Notes: a model not told the origin generated them from the sequence alone. DNA of 64,000 bases from Marinobacter sp. BGYM27 (GCA_025153445.1 JANZNS010000007.1:62001-126000), one strand, 5' to 3'; positions 23,871 to 33,127 are shown, numbered from the stretch's first letter. Made by a program: numbers and translations.

Positions 23871-26573
23871 TCAATCTTCCGGAGCGTCAAAGGGGTTGTT
23901 GTAATACTGGGCGCCGATATCGAGCCACTCGGCTATCAGTTTCAATTCGATATCCGTGAGGAAGCCCTCATGAGCACCGCCGGTGCGAAACAGGTTCATA
24001 AACCGTCCGCTCGCTCTGGCGCCCCCAGTGCGCATGGACGAAGGCACGTTCACGGTTGTCAGAATCGGAATCGGGTTGTCCATATCGTCCAGTACAAGCT
24101 CGCCGTCTTCATCACGCTCGAATTCACCGGTTTCAACCAGCCTGTCGACCAGGATGCCCCCCTCGACTTCCTGTTCATTGTCGTTAAACAGGAGTTCCCG
24201 GTAGGCCTTGAATTGATCGGGATCGTTATTGGACGGGCCGTCAGTCAGGTCGAGTTGGGCTGCGGGCACCTGCAACACATCAGCAGCGTCTTTTTCGGTA
24301 TGGCAGCCAGTGCAGGTGAAATTATCAATTTCAGTCACGCCATCCACGTCATAGAGCGGGCGGTCCAGACTCCACATTGGGTGGATGTGCTGCTCGTAAT
24401 TGATGACGGTGCGGCAGAACGCGGACCACTCAGCGGCGCAGGCCGCAATAATGGGCTGCGCTGTCATCAGATCCGCATAGGCATAACTGAACGGCTGTGC
24501 TTTGGCTGTCACAGCTGGATTGGTCCATTGGTCTTCAAATACAGCATCCGGCGTCAGCTTGCGCACACCGTTGATACGAGCAAACGTCTCGGCCATGGTT
24601 TCACCCATATTGGCCGTCAACGCAGGTTCCGAATTGGGGAATGGCAACCCACTGGTCGTCGCGCCCGAATAAACCGCCGCCGACCCTGCACCAGGGCGAC
24701 CGTGCGGCACCTTGCTGCCGGCATCATGGCAGCCGTGACAGGTCACAGTTTCACCTGGCCGGACCTGAAGCCAGTTCTGGTGGCGATCGGTAATCCGTTG
24801 GCCTTTCTGATCCAGCACACTGATCGCAAACGCCACATTGGCGGGCACGGCAACACGCACAGAGCCATCCGGCTCGACCGGCACATAACCCAGTATTTCG
24901 CGCATTGACTGGGCCGAACTGCGCCCAAAAGCGGAGTTATCAAAATCCCGCACCTCGTCATCCGGGATCGATACTGCCTTCTCGATCCGCACAAACCACG
25001 CGGGCCGGTTCTGAGGCAACGTTTTCACCGGGTCTGCTGCAGCCCGAATACCACCCGGTGCTGTATCAACACCATCCTCGTCGTACACACTGCGGATATC
25101 GATGACACCCAGCCCTTCCGATGCCAGTGTCTGAGATTCGCCATAGAGCGTGGCATCCGGAATATAGGTAGGCAGAGCGCGAGCTGTCATCAGCACGGCT
25201 TCGTCAATCTGCTGACCTTCCACCGGCCGCTCGATCGGCAACTGGGTATCGCTGTCAGCATCCAGCAGCCACAAGCCGTACACAGGATCAGCCGCGTCAT
25301 ACTCATCAGAGGCCAGACGCGCTTCAGTGCAGTTGGTAATCGTGCCATCATTCAGTCGAGTCAGCCGGCAAGGGCTCCAGCTCGCCAGGTAGCGACGGGT
25401 CCCATCGAACAGGGGCGACGTCATGCCATAGCGACCATTCAGCCCTTGCTCCCCGGCAACCTCAAAACCGGCAACCAGCGGCGTTTGCCCCTGCCCTTCA
25501 ATGCCCTCCAGAGTCGTGCCTGCATCCACATAACGATCAATGTCGATGGCCGTAGGCAACAGGCTCAGATCGTTCGATTCAAACCCGCGCAGTTGGGCCA
25601 GCACGGTGCCGGTGTCTGTTTCGACAGGGTTAAAATACTGAACCGTGATCGCATCGCCGGCGGAATCGTGCGAGTTGCGCCCATAGAGATAAGTCAGACC
25701 GGTGCCGTCTGGGTTTACCTGATACAGGTTAACCCCGTTGTCGCGGGTCTGGCCGGCGTTATCCCAACGACTGAACAGCACCTTCCCATCGGCTCGCACC
25801 GAGGGATCCAGATCATGACTCTGGTTGAAAGTGATCTGGTCGATATCATCCCCATCGCCGGTCATTACATGCAGCACGAATGCAGGCACATCACGCTCTT
25901 CTTCCAGCGCACTGAACTGGGGTTTGCCTTCATCCAGGAGAATCGATTTGGAAGCCCGCTGGCGGGTCGAGGAAAACACGATACGACCGTCCGGAAGGTA
26001 GGCAGGTGCAATATCCTGGCCTGCTTCAGCAATGGTGTCGGAGCTAATCAGGCGGCGCAGCGCCCCCTGGGTAACGTCGTATTCCCAGATATTCCAGGTG
26101 GGCTGATCTTCTTCGTCGGCGTTTTCTATCTCGGGCGCGCGCATGGCAAACACAAGGCGATTGCCGTCGTAAGACACATCCAGGTCCCGGACGTCATAGC
26201 GCAACTGGCCCGCATCATTCAGGAAGGACGCATCAGCAAATGCAGCAGATGTAATATCCCGGGAGACTGCTCCGGGGGAGGCGCTGTTTTTCAGGAACAG
26301 GCGAGCACCGGGGCGAAACATGGCGGGGTCGCGACGGTCATCGCCCATCAACTCACCGTTTTCGTCACCGAACTGCAGCGGGCGCTTGATAAACGCCACT
26401 GCATTTTCAACAACAACGGGGTCGGATTTTTGCTCACTATCGCTACCGCATGCTGTCAGCGATAGCAAAACGCCCAACAGCAGCCCCCCTGAAAAAAAGG
26501 AACGGGCCGGGCGTCGAGAGCGATCAGTGCAACCTGATGCAGGGGGAATCTGGTGTGTTTTACGGTAATGCAA
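23871..26573 (-). CDS. HzsA-like diheme c-type lipoprotein
   Basis: 900 residues. The TTG start at 26573 is supported by TTTGAGG seven bases upstream and by the lipoprotein signal that follows (SLTAC, Cys42). The first two thirds are beta-propeller-like with TolB/hydrazine-synthase-alpha style repeats (LDVSYDGNRLVFAMR, DIAPAYLPDGRIVFSSTRQ, DLDPSVRADGKVLFSRWDN). Two heme-binding motifs follow: CHGCH at residues 612-616 and CTGCH at 754-758. A YSGATTSG stretch (Ser636) lies just after the first heme site. I recognise the family called HzsA-related; it is not itself evidence for anammox, and most members are uncharacterised. It is first in the minus-strand set. Confidence 0.83.
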   Translation of the reverse strand: MHYRKTHQIPPASGCTDRSRRPARSFFSGGLLLGVLLSLTACGSDSEQKSDPVVVENAVAFIKRPLQFGDENGELMGDDRRDPAMFRPGARLFLKNSASPGAVSRDITSAAFADASFLNDAGQLRYDVRDLDVSYDGNRLVFAMRAPEIENADEEDQPTWNIWEYDVTQGALRRLISSDTIAEAGQDIAPAYLPDGRIVFSSTRQRASKSILLDEGKPQFSALEEERDVPAFVLHVMTGDGDDIDQITFNQSHDLDPSVRADGKVLFSRWDNAGQTRDNGVNLYQVNPDGTGLTYLYGRNSHDSAGDAITVQYFNPVETDTGTVLAQLRGFESNDLSLLPTAIDIDRYVDAGTTLEGIEGQGQTPLVAGFEVAGEQGLNGRYGMTSPLFDGTRRYLASWSPCRLTRLNDGTITNCTEARLASDEYDAADPVYGLWLLDADSDTQLPIERPVEGQQIDEAVLMTARALPTYIPDATLYGESQTLASEGLGVIDIRSVYDEDGVDTAPGGIRAAADPVKTLPQNRPAWFVRIEKAVSIPDDEVRDFDNSAFGRSSAQSMREILGYVPVEPDGSVRVAVPANVAFAISVLDQKGQRITDRHQNWLQVRPGETVTCHGCHDAGSKVPHGRPGAGSAAVYSGATTSGLPFPNSEPALTANMGETMAETFARINGVRKLTPDAVFEDQWTNPAVTAKAQPFSYAYADLMTAQPIIAACAAEWSAFCRTVINYEQHIHPMWSLDRPLYDVDGVTEIDNFTCTGCHTEKDAADVLQVPAAQLDLTDGPSNNDPDQFKAYRELLFNDNEQEVEGGILVDRLVETGEFERDEDGELVLDDMDNPIPILTTVNVPSSMRTGGARASGRFMNLFRTGGAHEGFLTDIELKLIAEWLDIGAQYYNNPFDAPED

Positions 26574-26868
26574 AAGGTCGCCTCAAAGCATCCTGCCAAC
26601 AAACCCCGTAGGGTATGTGTGCAACTCTCATCCTTACTAAACAAATTGTGTTAATTTCTGTAAAACCTTGTTCCACACCTCAAAACTACACTTGCTTACA
26701 TTTCGGCTTTATGGAAAGCCCTTAAGACCGCTTATTATGTTGCCTTCCTAAGAATTTTGGCCTAAAAAGACCAGCCAGAATACACTTGCGTCCTGAATTA
26801 AGCACAGGGAAATTCAGTGTATTAGCCGGTTAACGTCCCCCGGTTACCGAAAACCCAGGATGAATAGA
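26574..26868. promoter_or_regulatory. Divergent intergenic region between the heme clusters
   Basis: About 295 bases with no coding frame of note, richer in A+T than its surroundings (roughly 26630-26780). It must carry the promoters of both the minus-strand HzsA-like gene and the plus-strand trio. I see no clear -35/-10 pair and no FNR (TTGAT-N4-ATCAA) or CRP palindrome. Two copies of CCGGTTA (26827 and 26840) lie just before the plus-strand start. Confidence 0.4.
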
Positions 26869-28086
26869 ATGACATCACGCAGTCCTATCGGACGCAGTTC
26901 GCTCTGCAAAACCATCACAGCGGCCTGCCTGCTCACAACGTTTGTAATCGCACCAGGCGCTGCCAACGCCATTAGCCGTGACCAGGCCAAACGCATTCAC
27001 GAACGGATCACCGGCGTGCCGCCAACTGCAGAAAAGCTGACAGAGATGGCCGGAGAAGATGCAATTACCGCAGCGCTCGATGCCACCGAAAACCCTGCGT
27101 TTTACGATGTCACCCTGAAAAACTTTGCCGCACCCTGGACGAACGAAGCCATGTCCAGCTTTGTGCCGCTGAATGATTACACTGCAACAGTGATCGGCGC
27201 GGTGCGTGACAATCGCGACTTCCGCAGCATTCTCTTCGGCGACTATCTCTACACCGGCGGCAGTGGGCTTGGCCTGCCAGCCTACTCGAACACGAACAAC
27301 GCACATTACGAGCAACTGGAAGAGAGTGGGGTCAGCCTCAAAGACAACCTGCAGTATGTGACGCAGTCTGCGGTCAACGGCCTGCCTCCAGAAGCCACCG
27401 CCGGCATCATGACCTCGCGCGCGGCATCCCAGGCGTATTTTAGTGGCGGCACCAATCGCGCCATGTTCCGCTTCACCTTGTTGAACCATCTGTGCAACGA
27501 CCTCGAGCAGGTCAATGACGTGACCCGGCCCACCGACCGCATCCGACAGGACATTTCCCGCAGCCCCGGCGGCGACAGCCGGGTGTTCCTGAACAGCTGT
27601 GTCGGTTGCCATAGCGGCATGGATCCAATGGCCCAGGCCTTCGCCTATTACGACTTTGAGTATGACGCCGATGCCGATCCCGACGGCAATCTGGGCCGTC
27701 TGGTATACAACACCGTTGGCACTGTTGATCCCGAAACCGGTACCCGGGTACAGGGCAAGTACCTGATTAACAGCGCGAACTTCGAGCATGGATATATCAC
27801 CCCTGACGATCATTGGGACAACTACTGGCGCCAAGGCCCCAACGCCCGTTTGGGGTGGTCATCAAACGGGCCTGACGGTTCTGGCTCAGGAGCCAAATCA
27901 CTGGGCGAGGAACTGGCGAAGTCAGAGGCGTTTGCCGAATGTCAGGTTAAAAAGGTGTTTAGAAATGTCTGCTTCCGCGAGCCGAATCAAAGTCAGATCA
28001 CTACCCTCGTCGGAGGCTTCAAGACGAGCAATTTCAGCTTGCGACAGGTGTTTGCCGAGTCCGCCGTCCAGTGTATGGGGGACTAA
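26869..28086 (+). CDS. Monoheme DUF1588-like secreted protein
   Basis: 405 residues; ATG 26869 has AGGA eight bases upstream and is preferred to ATG 26860. A signal peptide ends GAANA. One heme motif, CVGCH (near residue 244), is followed by SGMDPMAQAFAYYDFEY, which closely follows the DUF1588 pattern C-x-x-C-H-x-x-M-D-P-x-G-x-A. The N-terminal part (RDQAKRIHERITGVPPTAEKL) is alpha-helical. In planctomycetes DUF1588/DUF1592 proteins pair with DUF1501/DUF1552 partners; here the DUF1501-like gene is two genes downstream. Periplasmic or outer-membrane. Its reaction is unknown. Confidence 0.78.
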   Translation: MTSRSPIGRSSLCKTITAACLLTTFVIAPGAANAISRDQAKRIHERITGVPPTAEKLTEMAGEDAITAALDATENPAFYDVTLKNFAAPWTNEAMSSFVPLNDYTATVIGAVRDNRDFRSILFGDYLYTGGSGLGLPAYSNTNNAHYEQLEESGVSLKDNLQYVTQSAVNGLPPEATAGIMTSRAASQAYFSGGTNRAMFRFTLLNHLCNDLEQVNDVTRPTDRIRQDISRSPGGDSRVFLNSCVGCHSGMDPMAQAFAYYDFEYDADADPDGNLGRLVYNTVGTVDPETGTRVQGKYLINSANFEHGYITPDDHWDNYWRQGPNARLGWSSNGPDGSGSGAKSLGEELAKSEAFAECQVKKVFRNVCFREPNQSQITTLVGGFKTSNFSLRQVFAESAVQCMGD

Positions 28087-28089
28087 TCC

Positions 28090-30570
28090 ATGAACCATTG
28101 TCGTCTTCTACGTCACCTGCCACTGCTGCTCATTGCTCTGTTCGCACTTAGCGCCTGTAAAAGCGGTGAAGAGACCACGGTACTGCCTAATACCGCAGGC
28201 CCTGGCGCCAACAGCAACTACTCAGGGCCCCCGCCTGCCACCGATGACGTTCAGAATTTCAAGCGCGCAGTCTGGGATAACCTGGTATCGAACGATCGCT
28301 GTGGCGGTTGCCATAGCACTGGTGGCCAGTCACCCATGTTCGTTCATGACGGCGACATCAATGTGGCTTATGCCGCGGCCAATACCGTGGTTAACCTGAC
28401 TGACCCCGGCCAGTCCCGAATGGTCACCAAGGTAGCCGGAGGCCATAATTGCTGGCTATCCAGTGACCAGGCTTGTGCCGACACCCTGACCCGCTATATC
28501 GCCGAATGGTCTGGCAACAGTGCCGGTGCTGCCAAAAAAATTGATCTGACGGCGCCCACGATAAAAGAGCCCGGTCAAACCAAGTCTTTTCCAGTTGACC
28601 CTACTCGGTTTGGAGACACGGTCTACCTGGTACTTCGCAATCACTGCGCGGACTGTCATGTTGAAGGTATCCAGACGCCCTATTTCGCAAGTGCTGATCT
28701 TGATACCGCCTACTCAGCAGCTCAAAGCCGTATTAATCTGGAAACCCCAGGTGACTCTCGACTGGTGCAGCGCCTGGGCAACGATTTCCACAACTGCTGG
28801 TCCGACGACTGCGCGGCCGATGCCCAATTTATGGCAGACGTTATCGCCGAGTTCGCAGGCGACCTTAGCCCAACCGAAGTCAATCCTGATTTTGTTACCA
28901 GCAAGGCGCTTTCCTTGCTCCAGGACGGTCTGGCAGCCAACGCCGGCGGTCGCTTTGAAGACAACATCATCGCACTCTATGAATTCAAATCGGGCTCGGG
29001 CTATACGGCATTTGATACCAGCGGCGTCGAACCCGCGCTACAGCTCAACCTGACCGGTAACGTCGAATGGGTTCAGGGCTGGGGCATTACCATCGGCGCC
29101 GGCTATGACGACGACAGCGGAGCACGGGTCGCCAACGGCAAGGCGCAAGGTTCAACAGCGGTGAGTCGCAAACTTTACGACAGCCTGACCGGCTCGGGCG
29201 AATTCAGCATCGAGACCTGGATTGTGCCCGCCAACACCACGCAGGAAGATGCCCGCATCGTCACTTACTCAGGTTCCAGCACGGCGCGTAACGTCACCCT
29301 GAGCCAGACGCAACAGAACTACCAGGTACTGCAGCGCAGCTCGACGACCGATCAGAACACCCCCTTTTCGACAGCTGACGGCGATCAGGTGCTACAGGCA
29401 TCGCTGCAGCATGTCGTTGTCAATTTCACTCCGGGCAGAGGGCGTGAGATCTTCGTCAATGGGGAGTCGACCGGCGACGTCGATCCCGACAATGCGGGCC
29501 TGCTCAATGAATGGGATGACAGTTTCGCTCTGGTACTGGGTAACGAAACCGACAGCAACTCGCTGTGGCAAGGCACATTGCGGATGGTCGCCATTCACAA
29601 TCGCGCGCTCACCCCCGCCCAGATCAAAACCAATTTTGAGGTGGGGGTCGGCCAGAAATACTACTTGCTGTTCAATGTCGTGGAGCTGTCAAAAATTCCC
29701 GAAAGCTATGTGGTATTCGAAGTCAGTCAGTTCGACAGCTACAGCTACCTGTTTAGCGAACCCTTCTTTATCAGCCTTGATGACAGTCAGACTCCCGGCA
29801 GCATTCCGGTGAAAGGCATGCGGATTGGCATTAATGGCAAGGAAGCAACGGTTGGCCAGTCGTTTGCCAATCTGGATATCGTGCTGTCCGATTCGGACTA
29901 TCAACCCGGCGTTGGGCAAAGCATGTCCCCGCTGGGAACGGTGATCGGCGCTGAGAATGGACCCGAGGTGGATGAGTTCTTCCTGACCTTTGATGTATTC
30001 GGTGACCAGTCGCACGCCCGCACCGAACCGTCAGTTCCCACGCCATCGACACCTGATCCAGTGGTTCCGGAGTCAGACCTTGGCCTGAAAACCTTTGATG
30101 AGATCAACGCGTCCATGTCAGTCATGACGGGCATTCCAAAAACCGCCAGCGGTGTGCAGCAGACATTCAATACGGTCCGCCAGCAACTGCCTTCGGTAGA
30201 AACCATCAAGGGATTCCTGTCATCACAACAGATGGCGATCACCCAGATGGCAATTCAGTACTGCAATGCGCTGGTGAACGACACCGACAAGCGGGATACA
30301 CTCTTCCCCGACGTTAATTTCACTGCTGACCCGACTACCGCATTCGGCGATGCCAGCGGCCGGAATCATGTGATCGACCCACTGCTCACACAGTTCGTGG
30401 GGACGGGATTGACTAGCCAACCTGACGAAGCGGACATGCGTACAGAGCTGGATTCGCTGATGCAATCGCTAAGCAGTTGTTCAGGTACTTGTGACGCTGA
30501 ACGCACAGCTACCGTCGTTAAAGCCACCTGTGCCGCCGTTCTCGGCAGCGCTGTTACGCTGGTGCAATAG
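28090..30570 (+). CDS. Diheme LamG-domain lipoprotein
   Basis: 826 residues. The lipoprotein signal ends ALSAC (Cys23). Two heme motifs lie in the N-terminal part: CGGCH at 71-75 and CADCH at 186-190, each inside a similar repeat (NLTDPGQSRMVTKV versus NLETPGDSRLVQRL), which suggests a duplicated monoheme unit. Then comes a LamG/concanavalin-like domain (about 295-520; FSIETWIVPANTTQEDARIV, IFVNGESTGDVD, MVAIHNRALTPAQI), a beta-rich linker and a helical tail. It starts 3 bases after the previous gene. Likely exposed on the outer membrane, where LamG could bind a polymer or a partner. Confidence 0.82.
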   Translation: MNHCRLLRHLPLLLIALFALSACKSGEETTVLPNTAGPGANSNYSGPPPATDDVQNFKRAVWDNLVSNDRCGGCHSTGGQSPMFVHDGDINVAYAAANTVVNLTDPGQSRMVTKVAGGHNCWLSSDQACADTLTRYIAEWSGNSAGAAKKIDLTAPTIKEPGQTKSFPVDPTRFGDTVYLVLRNHCADCHVEGIQTPYFASADLDTAYSAAQSRINLETPGDSRLVQRLGNDFHNCWSDDCAADAQFMADVIAEFAGDLSPTEVNPDFVTSKALSLLQDGLAANAGGRFEDNIIALYEFKSGSGYTAFDTSGVEPALQLNLTGNVEWVQGWGITIGAGYDDDSGARVANGKAQGSTAVSRKLYDSLTGSGEFSIETWIVPANTTQEDARIVTYSGSSTARNVTLSQTQQNYQVLQRSSTTDQNTPFSTADGDQVLQASLQHVVVNFTPGRGREIFVNGESTGDVDPDNAGLLNEWDDSFALVLGNETDSNSLWQGTLRMVAIHNRALTPAQIKTNFEVGVGQKYYLLFNVVELSKIPESYVVFEVSQFDSYSYLFSEPFFISLDDSQTPGSIPVKGMRIGINGKEATVGQSFANLDIVLSDSDYQPGVGQSMSPLGTVIGAENGPEVDEFFLTFDVFGDQSHARTEPSVPTPSTPDPVVPESDLGLKTFDEINASMSVMTGIPKTASGVQQTFNTVRQQLPSVETIKGFLSSQQMAITQMAIQYCNALVNDTDKRDTLFPDVNFTADPTTAFGDASGRNHVIDPLLTQFVGTGLTSQPDEADMRTELDSLMQSLSSCSGTCDAERTATVVKATCAAVLGSAVTLVQ

Positions 30571-30583
30571 GAGTATTTGCCGG

Positions 30584-32104
30584 ATGTTTATCAAACCCTC
30601 ACGCAAAAAGGCATTGGCAAATCACGCGCCGCTCAAGCATGGCGATCACCGCCGTCCGATCACCCGGCGGGAATTCATTTCTCAGGGATTTATGGCCGGC
30701 GCGGCGACAGTGTGCGGTACCTCACTGTTCAGTTTGCTCGCACCCAGAACAGCACTCGCGGCAATTTCGCAGGATGATAAAGAGGCGTGCGGCATCCTCA
30801 CCGCAAGCACCGGCAAGGTGCCGTTTATATGCTTTGACCTGGCGGGCGGCGCCAACATCGCCGGCTCCAACGTGCTGGTTGGCAAACAGGGTGGCCAGAA
30901 GGACTTCCTCAGTACCCAGGGCTACAGCAAACAGGGACTGCCCGGCGATATGGTGCCGAACAACCCAGCCTTTATTGACGAGGAAATGGGACTCGCGTTC
31001 CATGCTGACAGTGCCTTCCTGCGCGGTATCCGGGCCACCACCAGTGCCGGTACCCGTACCGCCACCAATGGCACCGTGTTTGCCGCGCGCTCGGAAAACG
31101 ACACCGGCAACAACCCGCATAACCCGATGTACGGCATCAACCACGCCGGTGCCGATGGCCAGCTGGTGTCACTGATCGGATCGCGCAGTTCCGAGTCTGG
31201 CGGTAACTCCATGGCACCGATGAGCATGATTAATCCCAAGGTGCGCCCCACCAAGGTCGATCGTCCCAGTGATGCCACAGGTCTGGTCGATCTCGGCGAT
31301 CTGACCAGCCTGCTAAGCCAGGACGATGCTGTCGCCGTGATGGAAAGCATTGCCCGAATCAGCGACGACAAGATGAGTAAGGTTTCCAGCGTGGCGGACA
31401 TCAACAAGCTGGTGAATTGCGGCTACATCAAGAGCGCGGATCTGGCTGCACGCTTTGGCAACCCGACGTCCCTTGACCCCGCCGGAGACCCTGACGTCGT
31501 CGGTGCTCAAGGCGTGTTCTCGGTGACCGATTTCAATAGCGAACGGGAATTCCAGAAAACCGCATCGGTGATGAAGCTTGTCATTGACGGCAATGCCGGT
31601 GCCGGCACCATCACCATGGGCGGGTACGATTATCATACCGGCGAGCGCGGCACCGGTGAACGCCGGGACTACCTGGCCGGACGTTGCATGGGCGCTTGCC
31701 TGGAGTATGCGGCCAAGAAGGGACGCCCGCTGATGCTATACGTGTTCAGCGACGGCTCGGTATCCAGCAACGGACGAATTGATGACTCGGCAGACGGCCG
31801 AGGCAAAGGCGAATGGACGGGCGACAACCAGCAGACAGCGGCTTCGTTCGCGCTGGTCTACAACCCCAATGGAAGGCTGGCCGATGTGCGCAATCAAATC
31901 GGTTACATGCGGGCAGATGGTTCTGTGGAAACAGCATCAAGCCCTGCCGCCAACAACGTCAACCAGCTGGTTCAGGCGGTGGTACTCAATTACATGGCAC
32001 TACACGGTGAGCAGGGGCAGTTTGATGCCAAGTTCCCGGGACACGGCCTTGGCAATACCGCCACCAAAGACAGTGTGATTGCCTTCCCGACGCCAATTAT
32101 CTAA
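30584..32104 (+). CDS. Tat-exported DUF1501-like protein
   Basis: 506 residues. ATG 30584 is chosen over the longer frame because it lies 13 bases after the previous stop codon and directly precedes a twin-arginine signal (TRREFISQGFMAGAATV; Arg28-Arg29). Tat export implies folding in the cytoplasm. The mature part contains FICFDLAGGANIAGSNVLVGK and MGGYDYHTGERGTGERRDYLAG with YVFSDGSVSSNGRID, resembling the DUF1501 family (a sulfatase/alkaline-phosphatase-like fold). Relatives are sometimes misnamed GspF; no GspF feature is present. It forms an operon with the two heme proteins. Confidence 0.75.
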   Translation: MFIKPSRKKALANHAPLKHGDHRRPITRREFISQGFMAGAATVCGTSLFSLLAPRTALAAISQDDKEACGILTASTGKVPFICFDLAGGANIAGSNVLVGKQGGQKDFLSTQGYSKQGLPGDMVPNNPAFIDEEMGLAFHADSAFLRGIRATTSAGTRTATNGTVFAARSENDTGNNPHNPMYGINHAGADGQLVSLIGSRSSESGGNSMAPMSMINPKVRPTKVDRPSDATGLVDLGDLTSLLSQDDAVAVMESIARISDDKMSKVSSVADINKLVNCGYIKSADLAARFGNPTSLDPAGDPDVVGAQGVFSVTDFNSEREFQKTASVMKLVIDGNAGAGTITMGGYDYHTGERGTGERRDYLAGRCMGACLEYAAKKGRPLMLYVFSDGSVSSNGRIDDSADGRGKGEWTGDNQQTAASFALVYNPNGRLADVRNQIGYMRADGSVETASSPAANNVNQLVQAVVLNYMALHGEQGQFDAKFPGHGLGNTATKDSVIAFPTPII

Positions 32105-32125
32105 GGCGTCTGTTTTACTGAGGCA

Positions 32126-33127
32126 TTACTCCGGAGCGGAGGCATCCTGCGGATCCAGCAGACCTCTGGAGTAATGCAGTTTCCGGTCCGAATCTATAAT
32201 GATGGCATCAATGCCATCCAGCTTGTTAATCATTGCCAGGCCTTTCTCTACGCCCAGAACAAAAACGGCTGTCGACAGGCCATCTGTTGTCAGGGTGTCA
32301 TTCCCAATGATGGTGACGCTCTGAATTCCCTCGACCGGGCGACCACTTTTGGGCGACAGAATGTGATGCACCCGATTGCCTTCCTCATCGATAAAGAAGC
32401 GCTCGTAATCACCAGAAGTGGAAATAGCCACATCCGATACAGGCAACACGACCGCATTTTTTGCCGCCTGTCGTGGATCGCGGACACCCACAACCCAGGG
32501 ACGGCCGCGCTTGTCGCCGAGAAGGTACATATCCCCGCCCGCACTGAGCCTCGCGTGACGAATACCTTCCGATTTTAGAATGGCAATTCCCCGATCCACC
32601 GAATATCCCTTGGCGATGCCGCCCATATCGGTCAGCAGGCCGGCCTTGCGGAAAGACACGCTGCGCTCAGCCTTGTTGAGCTCGATATCGCGGTAATTGA
32701 TCTCAGGCAGATGCTGCTCGACTTCTTCGGCAGTGGGCTGTTTCTTTTCCCGAAAATCATAAAGATAACCGACTGATCCGAAGCTGATATCGAAGGCTCC
32801 GTCGCTCAGTTCTGACACTTCCTGCGCTTTCTCAAACACACGAAAAAGCCCACCGCTCACAACCACCGGGTGCTCAGCTGCTTCACGGTTGACGGCGGAG
32901 AGTTCAGAGCGCTCGCGATAACGGCTCATCTGCGCATCGATGCGGTCAAACTCGTCAAACACCCGCTGGCTGATACGTTTTGCTTCGGTTTCGCTGTCAC
33001 CCCAGAACTCCACCTGGATAGGCGTTGTCATCGCCGTACCGGAGAACTGAAACCACTCAGCCTTCGCCATCGCCGGAGCCAATAACAAGCCGACAATCAG
33101 GCTGGTGCGCCGAAGAAAAGAATCCAT
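32126..33127 (-). CDS. apbE: FAD:protein FMN transferase (ApbE family)
   Basis: 333 residues; ATG 33127 (MDSFLRRTSLIVGLLLAPAMAKAE) gives an exported protein. ApbE proteins attach FMN from FAD to Ser/Thr of periplasmic proteins, usually at S/T-G-A-S/T. Family motifs: GTAMTTPIQVEFW at the start, MSRYRERSELSAVNR, GAFDISFGSVGYLYDF, LTDMGGIAKGYSVDRGI, RLSAGGDMYLLGD and the metal-binding TTDGLSTAVFVLG near the end. It converges on the heme trio. No NQR, RNF or FMN-bind protein is visible in the window, so the target may be in the adjacent cluster. Confidence 0.92.
   Translation of the reverse strand: MDSFLRRTSLIVGLLLAPAMAKAEWFQFSGTAMTTPIQVEFWGDSETEAKRISQRVFDEFDRIDAQMSRYRERSELSAVNREAAEHPVVVSGGLFRVFEKAQEVSELSDGAFDISFGSVGYLYDFREKKQPTAEEVEQHLPEINYRDIELNKAERSVSFRKAGLLTDMGGIAKGYSVDRGIAILKSEGIRHARLSAGGDMYLLGDKRGRPWVVGVRDPRQAAKNAVVLPVSDVAISTSGDYERFFIDEEGNRVHHILSPKSGRPVEGIQSVTIIGNDTLTTDGLSTAVFVLGVEKGLAMINKLDGIDAIIIDSDRKLHYSRGLLDPQDASAPE

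Noticed and set aside
23817-24908. 363-codon plus-strand open frame
   Set aside because: Antisense to the heme lipoprotein; the minus-strand frame has signal peptide, CXXCH motifs and family similarity, the plus frame has none.
25446-26465. 339-codon plus-strand open frame
   Set aside because: Again antisense to the heme lipoprotein, with no start-site signal or known motif.
23871-26573. Possible anammox (hydrazine synthase) locus
   Set aside because: The protein resembles HzsA in its propeller and heme motifs, but no HzsB/C partners or anammox context exist; it belongs to the broad HzsA-related group.
26875-27834. 319-codon minus-strand open frame
   Set aside because: Antisense to the DUF1588-like gene, which has a signal peptide and heme motif.
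30491-30583. Longer start of the DUF1501-like protein
   Set aside because: The extra residues overlap the upstream gene and push the twin-arginine motif far from the N-terminus; ATG 30584 gives a standard Tat signal.
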